Source: Pseudomonadota bacterium
GTDB taxonomy: Bacteria > Pseudomonadota > Alphaproteobacteria > Rhizobiales > Xanthobacteraceae
Length of the DNA: 58,438 nucleotides
Assembly: GCA_023386885.1 (NCBI GenBank)
Contig: JAEWIX010000010.1
Coordinates: 1-58,438 of the forward strand
Direction: 5' to 3'
Under the pieces are notes generated by a model. It saw only the letters and a program-made list of their open reading frames with translations. It did no database searches and had not been told where the DNA came from. Position numbers and translations under genes: made by a program. This document shows positions 17,091 to 24,974 of this stretch, piece by piece; positions within the stretch are counted from its first letter, which is position 1; every line of letters starts with the position of its first letter.

Positions 17091-17211
17091 GCCCATGCTC
17101 TCCGGGCCGGACCATAGCCTGCCGCGCTGCGGTACGCTACACACCAGACCCCGTCACGGCGGCGCCAGCCGCGCGCCGTGGTTAACCGGGCCGATTTGCA
17201 GGGGACAGCTG

Positions 17212-17589
17212 ATGGCCGTGCGTTTCACCACCGTCACCCCGATCCTGCGGATGTTCGACGTCCGCAAGGCACGGGAATTTTACCTCGATTTTCTCGGTTT
17301 CAAGGTCGAGTTCGAGCATCGCTTTGAGCCGGATCTGCCGCTCTATATGGGCCTCTCGCTGGGCGCGGCGCGGCTGCATCTGAGTGAGCACCACGGCGAC
17401 AGCGCGCCAGGCGCGCGGGTGATGATCGAAACCACGGGGCTCGCGGAGTATCAGGCGGGGCTGCTCGCGAAGCGTTACGGCTATGCGCGGCCGGGGCTGG
17501 AGCGCCAGCCCTGGGGCGCGACCACCATGACGGTGACCGATCCGTTTTTTAACTGGCTGGTGTTCAGCGAGAGCGATGGGACGACCTAA
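17212..17589 (+). CDS. VOC / glyoxalase-superfamily protein
   Basis: The 125-residue protein begins VTPILRMFDVRKAREFYLDFLGF, the first beta-alpha-beta unit of the vicinal-oxygen-chelate fold, and continues with LSEHHGD and a C-terminal VTDPFFNWLVFSE. It resembles the bleomycin-resistance-like branch, in which many members bind a ligand without catalysis. The ATG at 17212 follows AGGGGA at good spacing. It is divergent from ubiE and followed by a family 1 repeat, then mutM. Substrate unknown. Confidence 0.85.
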   Translation: MAVRFTTVTPILRMFDVRKAREFYLDFLGFKVEFEHRFEPDLPLYMGLSLGAARLHLSEHHGDSAPGARVMIETTGLAEYQAGLLAKRYGYARPGLERQPWGATTMTVTDPFFNWLVFSESDGTT

Positions 17590-17613
17590 GTATTGCCCAC
17601 AGCCTGTCACCGC

Positions 17614-17736
17614 GTCATGGCCGGCATAGCCGTTCGAAGAACGGCGTCGCTTCGCTCGCCTATGTTCCGGCCATCCACGTCTTGACGGAATATCGGCAAA
17701 AAAGACGTGGATGGCCGGGACGAGCCCGGCCATGAC
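17614..17736. repeat. Intergenic mosaic repeat, family 1, copy A
   Basis: The element has inverted ends (GTCATGGCCGG at 17614 and CCGGCCATGAC ending at 17736) and an inner pair of perfect 17-nt arms (17667-17683 and 17702-17718, CCGGCCATCCACGTCTT), so it can fold into a long hairpin. Its left half matches copy B (31761-31883); its right half matches copies C (33725) and D (37349). It lies between the VOC gene and mutM. Confidence 0.9.
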
Positions 17737-17781
17737 GGAAAAGAGACCTATATTCGGAAAAGTCTCTGAAGCGGTAGGCCG

Positions 17782-18663
17782 ATGCCCGAACTCCCCGAAG
17801 TCGAAACCGTGCGTCGCGGCTTGCAGCCGGCGATGGAGGGCGCGCGCATCGTGCGCGCCGAAACCCGCCGCGCGGACTTACGCTTTCCGTTCCAGCCGGA
17901 TTTTTCCGAACGACTCACCGGCCAGGTTGTCACCGGGCTCGGCCGCCGCGCAAAATATCTGATGGCCGACCTCGAATCCGGCGACGTGCTGCTGATGCAT
18001 CTCGGCATGTCCGGCTCGTTCCGCGTGGTGACGGCGGGAGGCGCCGCGACGCCCGGCGAATTTCATTATCCGCGCAACGAGGATCGGGCCCACGACCACG
18101 TGCTGTTTCAGATGTCGTCGGGCGCCAGCGTGATTTTCAACGATCCGCGCCGCTTCGGTTACATGAAGATCATCGCGCGTTCAGCGCTCGACGAAGAACC
18201 GCTCTTGAAAGGCCTCGGCCCGGAGCCGCTCGGCAATGCCTTCGACGCGGCGATGCTGGCGAAGGCGACGGCAGGCAAGGCGACCAGTCTCAAGGCTGCG
18301 CTGCTGGATCAGCGCGTCGTCGCAGGCCTTGGCAACATCTATGTCTGCGAGGCGCTCTATCGCTCGCACCTGTCACCGAAACGCAAGGCCGCGACGCTCG
18401 CGGACAGGAAGAACGCGCCGACAGATCATGCGAAGCGGCTGGTGACGTCGATTCACGAAGTGCTGAATCAGGCCATCGAAGCCGGCGGCTCGTCGCTGCG
18501 CGATCATCGCCAGACGTCAGGCGAACTCGGTTACTTCCAGCATTCGTTCCAGGTCTACGACCGCGAGGGTGAGAAATGCCGAACGCGCGGCTGCGGCGGC
18601 ACCGTGAAGCGCTTCGTGCAGAACGGCCGCTCGACGTTCTGGTGCCCGAGCTGTCAGAAATGA
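17782..18663 (+). CDS. mutM: Formamidopyrimidine-DNA glycosylase
   Basis: Fpg/MutM removes 8-oxoguanine and ring-opened purines and nicks the abasic site. The 293-residue protein starts MPELPEVETVRRGL, giving the N-terminal Pro nucleophile and Glu after Met removal. LMHLGMSGSF carries the conserved LGMSG motif, and a four-Cys zinc finger ends the protein (CRTRGCGGT ... FWCPSCQK). Length is slightly above the usual 270. Its stop is one base from the stop of the convergent ABC permease gene. Confidence 0.96.
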   Translation: MPELPEVETVRRGLQPAMEGARIVRAETRRADLRFPFQPDFSERLTGQVVTGLGRRAKYLMADLESGDVLLMHLGMSGSFRVVTAGGAATPGEFHYPRNEDRAHDHVLFQMSSGASVIFNDPRRFGYMKIIARSALDEEPLLKGLGPEPLGNAFDAAMLAKATAGKATSLKAALLDQRVVAGLGNIYVCEALYRSHLSPKRKAATLADRKNAPTDHAKRLVTSIHEVLNQAIEAGGSSLRDHRQTSGELGYFQHSFQVYDREGEKCRTRGCGGTVKRFVQNGRSTFWCPSCQK

Positions 18664-18664
18664 C

Positions 18665-19519
18665 TCATGCCGCGTGGCTGCGCGTCGCCAGGCGGTAAAG
18701 CGCGCGAGCGCCGGCGTCGAGCAGGAAGCCGAGCAGGCCGATCATCAGCACCGTCGCCATCAGTTCGGAATAGGCGAGACGGTCCCGTGTATCGAGAATG
18801 AAATAACCGAGGCCGGCGGAGACGCCGAGCATTTCGCACGGCACCAGCACGATCCAGACGATGCCGATGGCAAGCCGCAATCCGGTCAGCACATGGCCGA
18901 GTACGCCGGGCAGGATGACGTGCCACAGCGTTTCCCAACGCGTCGCGGCGAGGCTCGATGCAAGACTGAGCCACGCTGGTTGCAAGCGGCGCACGCCTTC
19001 GGCAGTGTTGAGCACGATCGGCCACACCGCCGCGAACGCCAGCATGAAATAGATCGGGTCGTCGCCGACGCCGAACACCATCACCGCGATCGGCATCCAC
19101 GACAGCGGCGAAATCATGCGCAGGAATTGAAACGCTGGCGAGGTCGCCGAGTTGAGACGCTGGAAGCTGCCGATGGCGAGGCCGAGCGGGACGCCGACCA
19201 ACAGCGCCAAGCCGAGGCCGACCAGCACGCGGCGCAGGCTCACCAGGATATGCACCGGCAGGTCCGGCCCGCTGAGCAGCGCGATCAGTTTCGGAATCGC
19301 GGCGGTCGGCGAGAAGTGGCGGATGAATCCCTCCGATGACGCCAGCACATCGGTGCCGAGCCACCACAGCACGAGCAGCACCAGCAATCCACCGACGCCC
19401 AGCGCGGCGTTGGTCCATGCCGGTTTCGCAATATTGACGGTCGTCGAACGCGATGCCGACGGCGCAAGCGCACGCCGCTCCGCGCGCGTAAAGCTGCCGG
19501 TGGGCCAGCTCATGCTCAT
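18665..19519 (-). CDS. ABC transporter permease (nitrate/sulfonate/taurine type)
   Basis: The 284-residue inner-membrane protein has about six hydrophobic helices and the BPD-permease cytoplasmic signature in SLAATRWETLWHVILPGVLGHVLTG. It resembles SsuC, TauC and NrtB. The ATG overlaps the stop of the substrate-binding protein by 4 nt, so it is the last gene of the 18.7-23.3 kb operon. An alternative ATG two codons in is possible. Substrate cannot be assigned from the permease alone. Confidence 0.88.
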   Translation of the reverse strand: MSMSWPTGSFTRAERRALAPSASRSTTVNIAKPAWTNAALGVGGLLVLLVLWWLGTDVLASSEGFIRHFSPTAAIPKLIALLSGPDLPVHILVSLRRVLVGLGLALLVGVPLGLAIGSFQRLNSATSPAFQFLRMISPLSWMPIAVMVFGVGDDPIYFMLAFAAVWPIVLNTAEGVRRLQPAWLSLASSLAATRWETLWHVILPGVLGHVLTGLRLAIGIVWIVLVPCEMLGVSAGLGYFILDTRDRLAYSELMATVLMIGLLGFLLDAGARALYRLATRSHAA

Positions 19520-20718
19520 GCTGCGATCACTTCGCTACGGGTGAATGTCTCCGGCAGGCCGAATGCGGCCATGCCGCCGCTGGCGATGATGGCTTTCTTC
19601 ACAAAGCTGTCGTCGACCAGTTCGCGGCCGGCGGCGGCCGGATCGAGCTTGTCGAGGAAGCCGCGATCGCCTTCCACCAGCGTGTCCTTGAGCCGGCGCA
19701 CCAGTTCTTCGGTGTAGCTCGGATAGGGATATGGTTGGAAATCGATGCGGCGCTCGCGCCAGTCGGCGTGCTTGATCGCGCCGCTCTTGACGTAAATGCT
19801 TTCGTCGCTCGGCGGCGGCGCCAGCACCTTGGTCAGCACCTCGACGCTGTGCGGCGTATACTGGTTCGGATTGTCCTTCGACAGCAGCGCGGCGGTTTCG
19901 GCGCGATGATCGCGGGTCCACAACTGCGCCTTCACCATGGCGTTGACGGCGCGCTGCACCCATTCCGGGCGCTGCTGAATGTCGCGCTCGTGCATGAAGA
20001 CGAGGCAGCAGGCGTGATCTTTCCAGACGTCACCCGTGAAGCGCAGCATCTTGCCGACGCCGAGCACTTCGCTGGCGGCGTTGAACGGTTCGGCCACGAT
20101 GTAGCCGCTGATCTGTTTCGAGGCGAGCGCCGGCACCATATCGGCGGGTGCCATCACCACGAGATTGACTTCGTTCGCGGCGGGCTTGCCGGTGCGCTTC
20201 GACACTGGCGTCAGACCGTTCTCGCGCAGCAGGATTTGCAGCACGACGTTGTGGATCGAATACCAGAACGGAATCGCGACAGTGGTGCCGCCGAGATCCT
20301 TCACGCTGTTGATATGCGGCAGCACGCTCAAGCCCGAGCCGCTGGTGTGATTCCACGCCACCACCTTCGCCGGGGCCTTGCTGCCGAAGCGCGCCCACAC
20401 CGTCATCGGTGACAACAGATGCACGGCGTTGACCTGGCCGGAAATGAAGGCTTCCAGCACCTGCGCCCAGCTTCGCAGCCGCACCGGTTTCTCGGCCTTG
20501 ATGCCTTGTTCTTCAAAGAATCCTTTGCCGTGCGCCACCAGCAGCGGCGTTGCGTCGGTGATCGGCAGATAGCCGATGCGCAGCGGCGCGTCGGTTTCTG
20601 CGGCGCGCGCCTCATAGGCGCGCAGCAACGGCGCGGCGCCGCCGGCCGTCAGCAGCGCGGACAGCTTCAGCATCTGCCGGCGTGAAACATCGAAGCGGGT
20701 AAATTCATCGGCGGACAT
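19516..20718 (-). CDS. ABC transporter substrate-binding protein, NrtA/SsuA-like
   Basis: The 400-residue periplasmic protein has a Tat leader: SRRQMLKLSALLTAGG, an SRRxxLK motif with a short hydrophobic stretch. The mature part begins RIGYLPITDATPLLVAHGKGFF, typical of NrtA/CmpA/SsuA-type binding proteins for nitrate, bicarbonate or sulfonates. The Tat leader suggests folding, perhaps with a cofactor, before export. The ATG at 20718 follows GAAAGG; the longer open frame upstream overlaps nothing conserved. It lies between the ATPase and permease genes. Confidence 0.87.
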   Translation of the reverse strand: MSADEFTRFDVSRRQMLKLSALLTAGGAAPLLRAYEARAAETDAPLRIGYLPITDATPLLVAHGKGFFEEQGIKAEKPVRLRSWAQVLEAFISGQVNAVHLLSPMTVWARFGSKAPAKVVAWNHTSGSGLSVLPHINSVKDLGGTTVAIPFWYSIHNVVLQILLRENGLTPVSKRTGKPAANEVNLVVMAPADMVPALASKQISGYIVAEPFNAASEVLGVGKMLRFTGDVWKDHACCLVFMHERDIQQRPEWVQRAVNAMVKAQLWTRDHRAETAALLSKDNPNQYTPHSVEVLTKVLAPPPSDESIYVKSGAIKHADWRERRIDFQPYPYPSYTEELVRRLKDTLVEGDRGFLDKLDPAAAGRELVDDSFVKKAIIASGGMAAFGLPETFTRSEVIAA

Positions 20719-20771
20719 AGCGGACCTTTCAGGTGTCGTTTCGCGCGGGCGTATTCGCGCCGCGACGGGAT

Positions 20772-21590
20772 TCAGGCGGCGCGACGTTGCGCGGTGCCGC
20801 GCAGCGTCGAGAGGATATCGACGCGGATCGTGCCAAGCTCGGCGATGAAATCCTCGCGCGGCTTGGGCAGATCGATGCGCCATTCACCGATCACGGAGGC
20901 CGGCGCACCGCCGAGCAGCAGGATGCGATCCGAGACGAGAAGCGCCTCGTCGATATCGTGGGTGATCAGAATCGCGGCGGTGCGGAAGTCGCGCACCACC
21001 TTCAGCAACAGATGCTGCATTTCGGTGCGAGTGACTTCGTCGAGCGCACCGAACGGCTCGTCCAGCAACAGGATTTCCGGCTTGCGCGCGAGGCAGCGCG
21101 CCAACGCCGTGCGCTGCGCCATGCCGCCGGAGAGTTCGGCGGGAAACTTGCGGCGCGCTTGCGTCAGTCCGACTTCGCGGATCGCCATCTCGACCCGCGC
21201 TTCGCTCTCGGCGCGCGATTGCTTCGGCTGATGCCTGAAATCGAGACCGAAGGCGACGTTCTTCTCGAGCGTCAGCCATGGCAGCAGGCTCGGATCCTGA
21301 AACGCAACGGCGACGCGCGGATGCACGCCAATGAGCGGCGCGCCGTTCATGGTGACGGTGCCCTCTGTCGGCGGTTGCAGCCCGGCGAGTACGCGCAGCA
21401 GACTGGATTTGCCGACACCGCTGGAGCCGAGCAGGCTCACCGTTTCGCCGGCCTTCAGCGCGAAATCGAATCCCTCGATCGTGGCGCGGGACTGGCCGGG
21501 ATAACGCAGCGCGACGTCGCGCGCTTGCAGCACCGGCGTTTCAAATGTCGGTGCGTCGTGTCGCGAAGAATGAAGGGCGAGTTGGGTCAT
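20772..21590 (-). CDS. ABC transporter ATP-binding protein
   Basis: This 272-residue ATPase has Walker A GSSGVGKSS, a Q-loop (VAFQDPSLLPW), the signature LSGGMAQR, Walker B ILLLDEPFGALD and the switch His in LITHDIDEA. It is of the SsuB/TauB type that drives import. It starts 4 nt after the flavoprotein gene and is followed after 53 nt by the binding-protein gene, so it is in the middle of the operon. Confidence 0.93.
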   Translation of the reverse strand: MTQLALHSSRHDAPTFETPVLQARDVALRYPGQSRATIEGFDFALKAGETVSLLGSSGVGKSSLLRVLAGLQPPTEGTVTMNGAPLIGVHPRVAVAFQDPSLLPWLTLEKNVAFGLDFRHQPKQSRAESEARVEMAIREVGLTQARRKFPAELSGGMAQRTALARCLARKPEILLLDEPFGALDEVTRTEMQHLLLKVVRDFRTAAILITHDIDEALLVSDRILLLGGAPASVIGEWRIDLPKPREDFIAELGTIRVDILSTLRGTAQRRAA

Positions 21591-21594
21591 GGCG

Positions 21595-22695
21595 TCACGC
21601 GATGGCGGAAATTGCCGCCGGTTGTTCGTGGATTTGCAGCGACAGTTTCAATTGCACGATGCTCGGCGTGATGATCGGCAGGAACGCCGCCTCGCGCTGA
21701 CGACGCTGGAAGCCCTCGCCGGGACCGGAGAGATAGGCGCGGCCGCCGGCGGCGTAGAGTTCGAGTTGCAAGGCTTCCGCCGCGATCTCGGCGAGACGAA
21801 TGCGCAGACGGAACAGTTGCGCCGGATGCTCGACAAAACGATTGCCGTTCAGGCCATCACGCAACGCTGCTTCAGCGGCGCGCAACGCGGCTTCGAGTTC
21901 GGCCACAGGCTGCGCCAGCACGTCGCGCTCGCGATTGAGCCGCGCGCCGGCTTCGGTCAGCGCACGGCGCGCGAGACCGCTCGACATCGCGCATTGCAGT
22001 GCCAGGAAGGCGGGCCGCACTTTCGGCAGCCATTCGCTGGCATTCCTGTGCAGGATGCGATCCTCACCGATGCGAACGTTGTCGATCTTGAGTGCGGCGG
22101 TCGAGGTGGCGCGCATCGCCATCAGGTCGAGATCGGCAGAGCGCTCAAGTCCGGCATCGTCGGACGACAACACGGCGACAAACGCAGGCCCATGGCCGTC
22201 GCCTTGAATCGCCGCGGCGACATCGAAGCCGCCGAGGCGTAAATTGGTCACCCACGGCAGCTTGCCGTCGATACGCAGGCCGAAATCCTCTCGCTGCGCC
22301 TTGATCTGCAATTCCTCGATGCCGGAGAGGAATTTCATCGCGTTGGAGAGGCCGGTGGCGCCGGCGCGGCGGCCCGCCAGAAGCTCCGGCAGCAGTTTTT
22401 CGCGTAACGCCGCGTTGGGCGATTGCAGCAGATACTCGATGAAGGTGCGGTGACCCCAGAACACGAACCCCGCCGCCAGCGAGCGTTCCGATACTGCGCC
22501 GATCGCGGCAACAGCATCGTTGATGTCGCCGCCGCTGCCGCCATAAGCCACCGGCACGCCGATGCGGAACAGGCCAGCATTGGCGAGGCGCGGCAGCACC
22601 AGTGCCGCGGCGTCGTTGCTGGTGTCGAGCCGCGTGGCGGTGGCGTCGAGCCAGGCGATGAGATCGGCGGCAAGATCGTAGGTTGGCGTGGTCAT
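21595..22695 (-). CDS. Acyl-CoA dehydrogenase-fold flavoprotein
   Basis: The 366-residue protein has the acyl-CoA dehydrogenase fold: an N-terminal helical part ending LFRIGVPVAYGGSGGDI, a middle part with WVTNLRLGGFDVAA, and C-terminal helices. Members of this fold next to SsuABC-like transporters are often SfnB/DszC-like enzymes of sulfur acquisition rather than fatty-acid enzymes, so I suggest, without proof, an oxidoreductase or monooxygenase acting on the imported compound. The ATG at 22695 lies 16 nt after the CMD gene and an extended frame upstream is a shadow of that gene. Confidence 0.75.
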   Translation of the reverse strand: MTTPTYDLAADLIAWLDATATRLDTSNDAAALVLPRLANAGLFRIGVPVAYGGSGGDINDAVAAIGAVSERSLAAGFVFWGHRTFIEYLLQSPNAALREKLLPELLAGRRAGATGLSNAMKFLSGIEELQIKAQREDFGLRIDGKLPWVTNLRLGGFDVAAAIQGDGHGPAFVAVLSSDDAGLERSADLDLMAMRATSTAALKIDNVRIGEDRILHRNASEWLPKVRPAFLALQCAMSSGLARRALTEAGARLNRERDVLAQPVAELEAALRAAEAALRDGLNGNRFVEHPAQLFRLRIRLAEIAAEALQLELYAAGGRAYLSGPGEGFQRRQREAAFLPIITPSIVQLKLSLQIHEQPAAISAIA

Positions 22696-22711
22696 GATCG
22701 GCGTCCTGCCC

Positions 22712-23287
22712 TTACTCGGCCGCGACGGCGGTGGGGGCGCCGTTCCAGGCGTAAGGCTGAAGCTGCGGGTTGAGGTCGGGTTTGCCGAGATTGTTGGCGA
22801 AGTTGCACAAGGTCGCGAGGCTGACGCCGAGCACGACTTCAAGTGCATTGGCGTCGTTGAAGCCGGCGGCCTTGAAGGCGGCGAGCTCAGTGTCCGCGAC
22901 CGCGCCGCGGCTGCGGATCACCGCGCGGGTGAAATCGGCGACGGCATTGAGCTTGGCGTCCGGCACCCTGGCGTTGGCGCGCAGCGCGTTGACGACATCT
23001 TCGTTCAGCCCCGCCTTCTTGTAAGCGACGGCGGTGTGGCCGGCGACGCAGAAGCCGCAGCCGTGGGTCGCGGCGGCGGTGATCTGCACCGCCTCGCGCT
23101 CCGCCAGCGACAACCCGCTGCGGGCATTGATACCGGAGACGGTCTGGTAGGTTTCCAGCGCCACCGGCGCGTTGGCGAGCAGGCCGATCAGGTTCGGAAT
23201 GAAGCCGTTGGCCTTTTCGGCCTTGCTGACGCCTTCTCGGGAGGCTTCGGGGGCGGTCTCAGTGGTGAGAATGGGCAAACGGGCCAT
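22712..23287 (-). CDS. Carboxymuconolactone decarboxylase / AhpD-family protein
   Basis: The 191-residue protein carries the AhpD-type redox motif CGFC (Cys77, Cys80) followed by His84, with Glu in SLAEREAVQI just upstream, as in peroxidase-related AhpD proteins. It is probably a thiol-dependent peroxidase or reductase. It is the first gene of the five-gene operon (CMD, flavoprotein, ATPase, binding protein, permease). The ATG at 23287 has GGAGGAAT upstream, a strong ribosome binding site. Confidence 0.85.
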   Translation of the reverse strand: MARLPILTTETAPEASREGVSKAEKANGFIPNLIGLLANAPVALETYQTVSGINARSGLSLAEREAVQITAAATHGCGFCVAGHTAVAYKKAGLNEDVVNALRANARVPDAKLNAVADFTRAVIRSRGAVADTELAAFKAAGFNDANALEVVLGVSLATLCNFANNLGKPDLNPQLQPYAWNGAPTAVAAE

Positions 23288-23744
23288 GGAAATTCCTCCA
23301 GTACGGCATCCAGTGAGCGGATCGGCGCCGATGCGTCGGTCTCGTTGTCTTCAACTGATACCGATGTAGCAAATTTCTATCGTCTGAAGTGCTATAGAGG
23401 AAAATAACAAAACATCATTTGCTGAAAGCGGCGGATAAGGGAGAAAATTCTCCTTCTATCCGGCGGGAGAGAAAGTTCGCCTGTGGCCCCGAATGCGGGT
23501 GTGGCTGCCTCTGCCGGACAGCGGAACTCGGACCGAGAATTTCGGTTTGAGCGCGATATTCAGGCCGGCTAACGCCGCCGCTGCTTTTGAAGTGCGACCC
23601 GCCTCTCCGTTATGCCCGGCCATGACAGTGGAGAGGCATATCGTCTTATTGAATCAGGGCGAGTCGATTCCGAGTCTTCGTCGCAATGACGGAATCTGAA
23701 GACGCTCTGATAACCGATAAAAAAGACTGCGCGTCAGCCGCGCC
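23288..23744. other. Intergenic region with promoter candidate and palindromes
   Basis: No credible gene is seen in these 457 bases. The AT-rich stretch at about 23370-23415 is the likely promoter area of the operon reading leftwards. A hairpin at 23601-23637 (GCCTCTCC / GGAGAGGC) encloses a GCCCGGCCATGAC fragment of family 1. A second palindromic unit at about 23651-23703 has GATTCCG / CGGAATC and GTCTTC / GAAGAC arms and five GANTC sites. A 68-codon plus-strand frame here runs through these repeats and is not believed. Confidence 0.6.
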
Positions 23745-23939
23745 TCAGTCCAGCGGACGCGCTTCTTCCGGCAGCATGATCGGGATGCCATCGCGGATCG
23801 GGTAGGCCAGTTTGGCCGATCGCGAAATCAGTTCCTGCCGCGCGGCATCGAATTCCAGCGGACCCTTGGTGAGCGGGCACACCAAAATTTCCAGCAGTTT
23901 CGGATCGATGCTGGATTCAGGGTGCTCGTTCAGGGGCAT
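23745..23939 (-). CDS. Trm112-family protein
   Basis: This 64-residue protein matches the bacterial Trm112 (UPF0434) family: DPKLLEILVCPLTKGPLEF, then ELISRSAKLAYPIRDGIPIMLPEEAR. It has only one Cys, as in many proteobacterial members. Members are small partner proteins of methyltransferases in eukaryotes; the bacterial role is not settled. The ATG at 23939 has GGAG six bases upstream; the ATG two codons earlier directly abuts GGAG and is unlikely. Confidence 0.88.
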   Translation of the reverse strand: MPLNEHPESSIDPKLLEILVCPLTKGPLEFDAARQELISRSAKLAYPIRDGIPIMLPEEARPLD

Positions 23940-23972
23940 GGTCATCTCCGGTGCAGTGGTCCCCGTTCTTTA

Positions 23973-24536
23973 TCACACCTTGCCGGACTGGCGACGGCCT
24001 TGCGGGGCCACAATCCGGATCAGTTCCGCGATCGCGTCCAGCTGTTGCTTCCGTGCAAGCTGCCGATCGCTCAGCGTGAAGCCCACGAAGGCCCAATAGA
24101 GGATTTGCGCCTGCGCTACTGCGCGCGACGAAGGCCATCCCGATTTTTCCAACAGGCTTGCGATGTAGGATATCCGCCGGCGGTCGATCGCATCCATCGC
24201 CTTGCGCGCGAGTGGCTCGTGCATGGCCCAGCCGCGGATCGCCGCTTCGGTCGCAAGCCGGGTATCGAACGCGGTGCGGATCAGCCGCCGCAATGCGTCC
24301 TCGCTGCGGCCTTCGGCTTCGAGCGAGGCGATGACGCGTTCGGCGGCGACCTCGCGCCAATAGTCGAGCAGCGCCGCGTGAAAAGCGGCAACGTCGGCGA
24401 AGTGCCAATAGAAACTGCCGCGCGAGACGCCCATGGCTTTCGCCAGCGGCTCCGCCTTGAGCGCGACGAAGCCGCTGGTCGTCAGCGTCTTGAGACCTTG
24501 TTTGAGCCAGTCCGTGGCCGAGAGCTGATCCGTCAT
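23973..24536 (-). CDS. TetR-family transcriptional regulator
   Basis: The 187-residue repressor has an N-terminal helix-turn-helix ending AMGVSRGSFYWHFAD, the usual TetR form, and a variable all-helical ligand domain. The ATG at 24536 was chosen; an upstream ATG at 24551 has no ribosome binding site. It is divergent from the small membrane protein at 24614, and the spacer holds two related inverted repeats, so it probably represses both genes. Ligand unknown. Confidence 0.88.
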   Translation of the reverse strand: MTDQLSATDWLKQGLKTLTTSGFVALKAEPLAKAMGVSRGSFYWHFADVAAFHAALLDYWREVAAERVIASLEAEGRSEDALRRLIRTAFDTRLATEAAIRGWAMHEPLARKAMDAIDRRRISYIASLLEKSGWPSSRAVAQAQILYWAFVGFTLSDRQLARKQQLDAIAELIRIVAPQGRRQSGKV

Positions 24537-24543
24537 CTCTTCA

Positions 24544-24561
24544 CCATACATAACTGTATTG
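24544..24561. promoter_or_regulatory. Candidate TetR operator 1
   Basis: An inverted repeat with CCATACA and TGTATTG arms (6 of 7 pairs) around a 4-nt centre lies 8 nt upstream of the tetR ATG. It shares arms and spacing with the copy at 24588-24605, so one protein probably binds both. Confidence 0.55.
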
Positions 24562-24587
24562 ACGGAGGCAAAGCCCGGGCGTATAGA

Positions 24588-24605
24588 CCATACACATATG
24601 TATGG
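24588..24605. promoter_or_regulatory. Candidate TetR operator 2
   Basis: A perfect inverted repeat, CCATACA and TGTATGG around CATA, ends nine bases before the ATG of the membrane protein gene at 24614. Its centre is 44 bp from that of operator 1, about four helical turns, so both copies would lie on the same face of the DNA. Confidence 0.6.
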
Positions 24606-24613
24606 AGGATCCG

Positions 24614-24964
24614 ATGCGGGATGTTTTCCTTCAGATCGCCGGCGTCGCCGCGATCGTCGTCGCGCTGATCCATGCGGTCCTGAGCGAAACCAAACTGTTT
24701 CCGCATGTCACGGTGACGCCGCCGCGTTTGCAATTGCTGGTGCGGTTGGTCTGGCATTGCAGCACCGTGGCGTGGATCGCCGGCGGCGCGCTCCTGATCG
24801 CGACGCCGTATTTCGAATCGCAGACGGCACGGCACTGGATCGTGGCGACGATGGCGGCGAATTATCTGTTCGCGATGCTGGTCAACGCCTGGGCGACGCG
24901 CGGCCGGCACTTCGGCTGGATACTGCTCGGCGCGGTGTCGGCTTTTGCGATCGCGGGTTACTGA
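24614..24964 (+). CDS. Small membrane protein under TetR control
   Basis: The 116-residue protein has about four hydrophobic segments (FLQIAGVAAIVVALIHAVL, an amphipathic region ending STVAWIAGGALLIA, ATMAANYLFAMLVNAWA and FGWILLGAVSAFAIAGY) and no obvious catalytic motif. The ATG at 24614 has GGAGG at ideal spacing. Divergent placement from the TetR gene suggests that it is induced by the regulator's ligand. I do not recognise a named family. Confidence 0.75.
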   Translation: MRDVFLQIAGVAAIVVALIHAVLSETKLFPHVTVTPPRLQLLVRLVWHCSTVAWIAGGALLIATPYFESQTARHWIVATMAANYLFAMLVNAWATRGRHFGWILLGAVSAFAIAGY

Positions 24965-24974
24965 ACGCGCGCGC

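Noticed and set aside
23493..23699. 68-codon plus-strand frame in the intergenic region
   Set aside because: It runs through two palindromic repeat units and has no ribosome binding site or family similarity.
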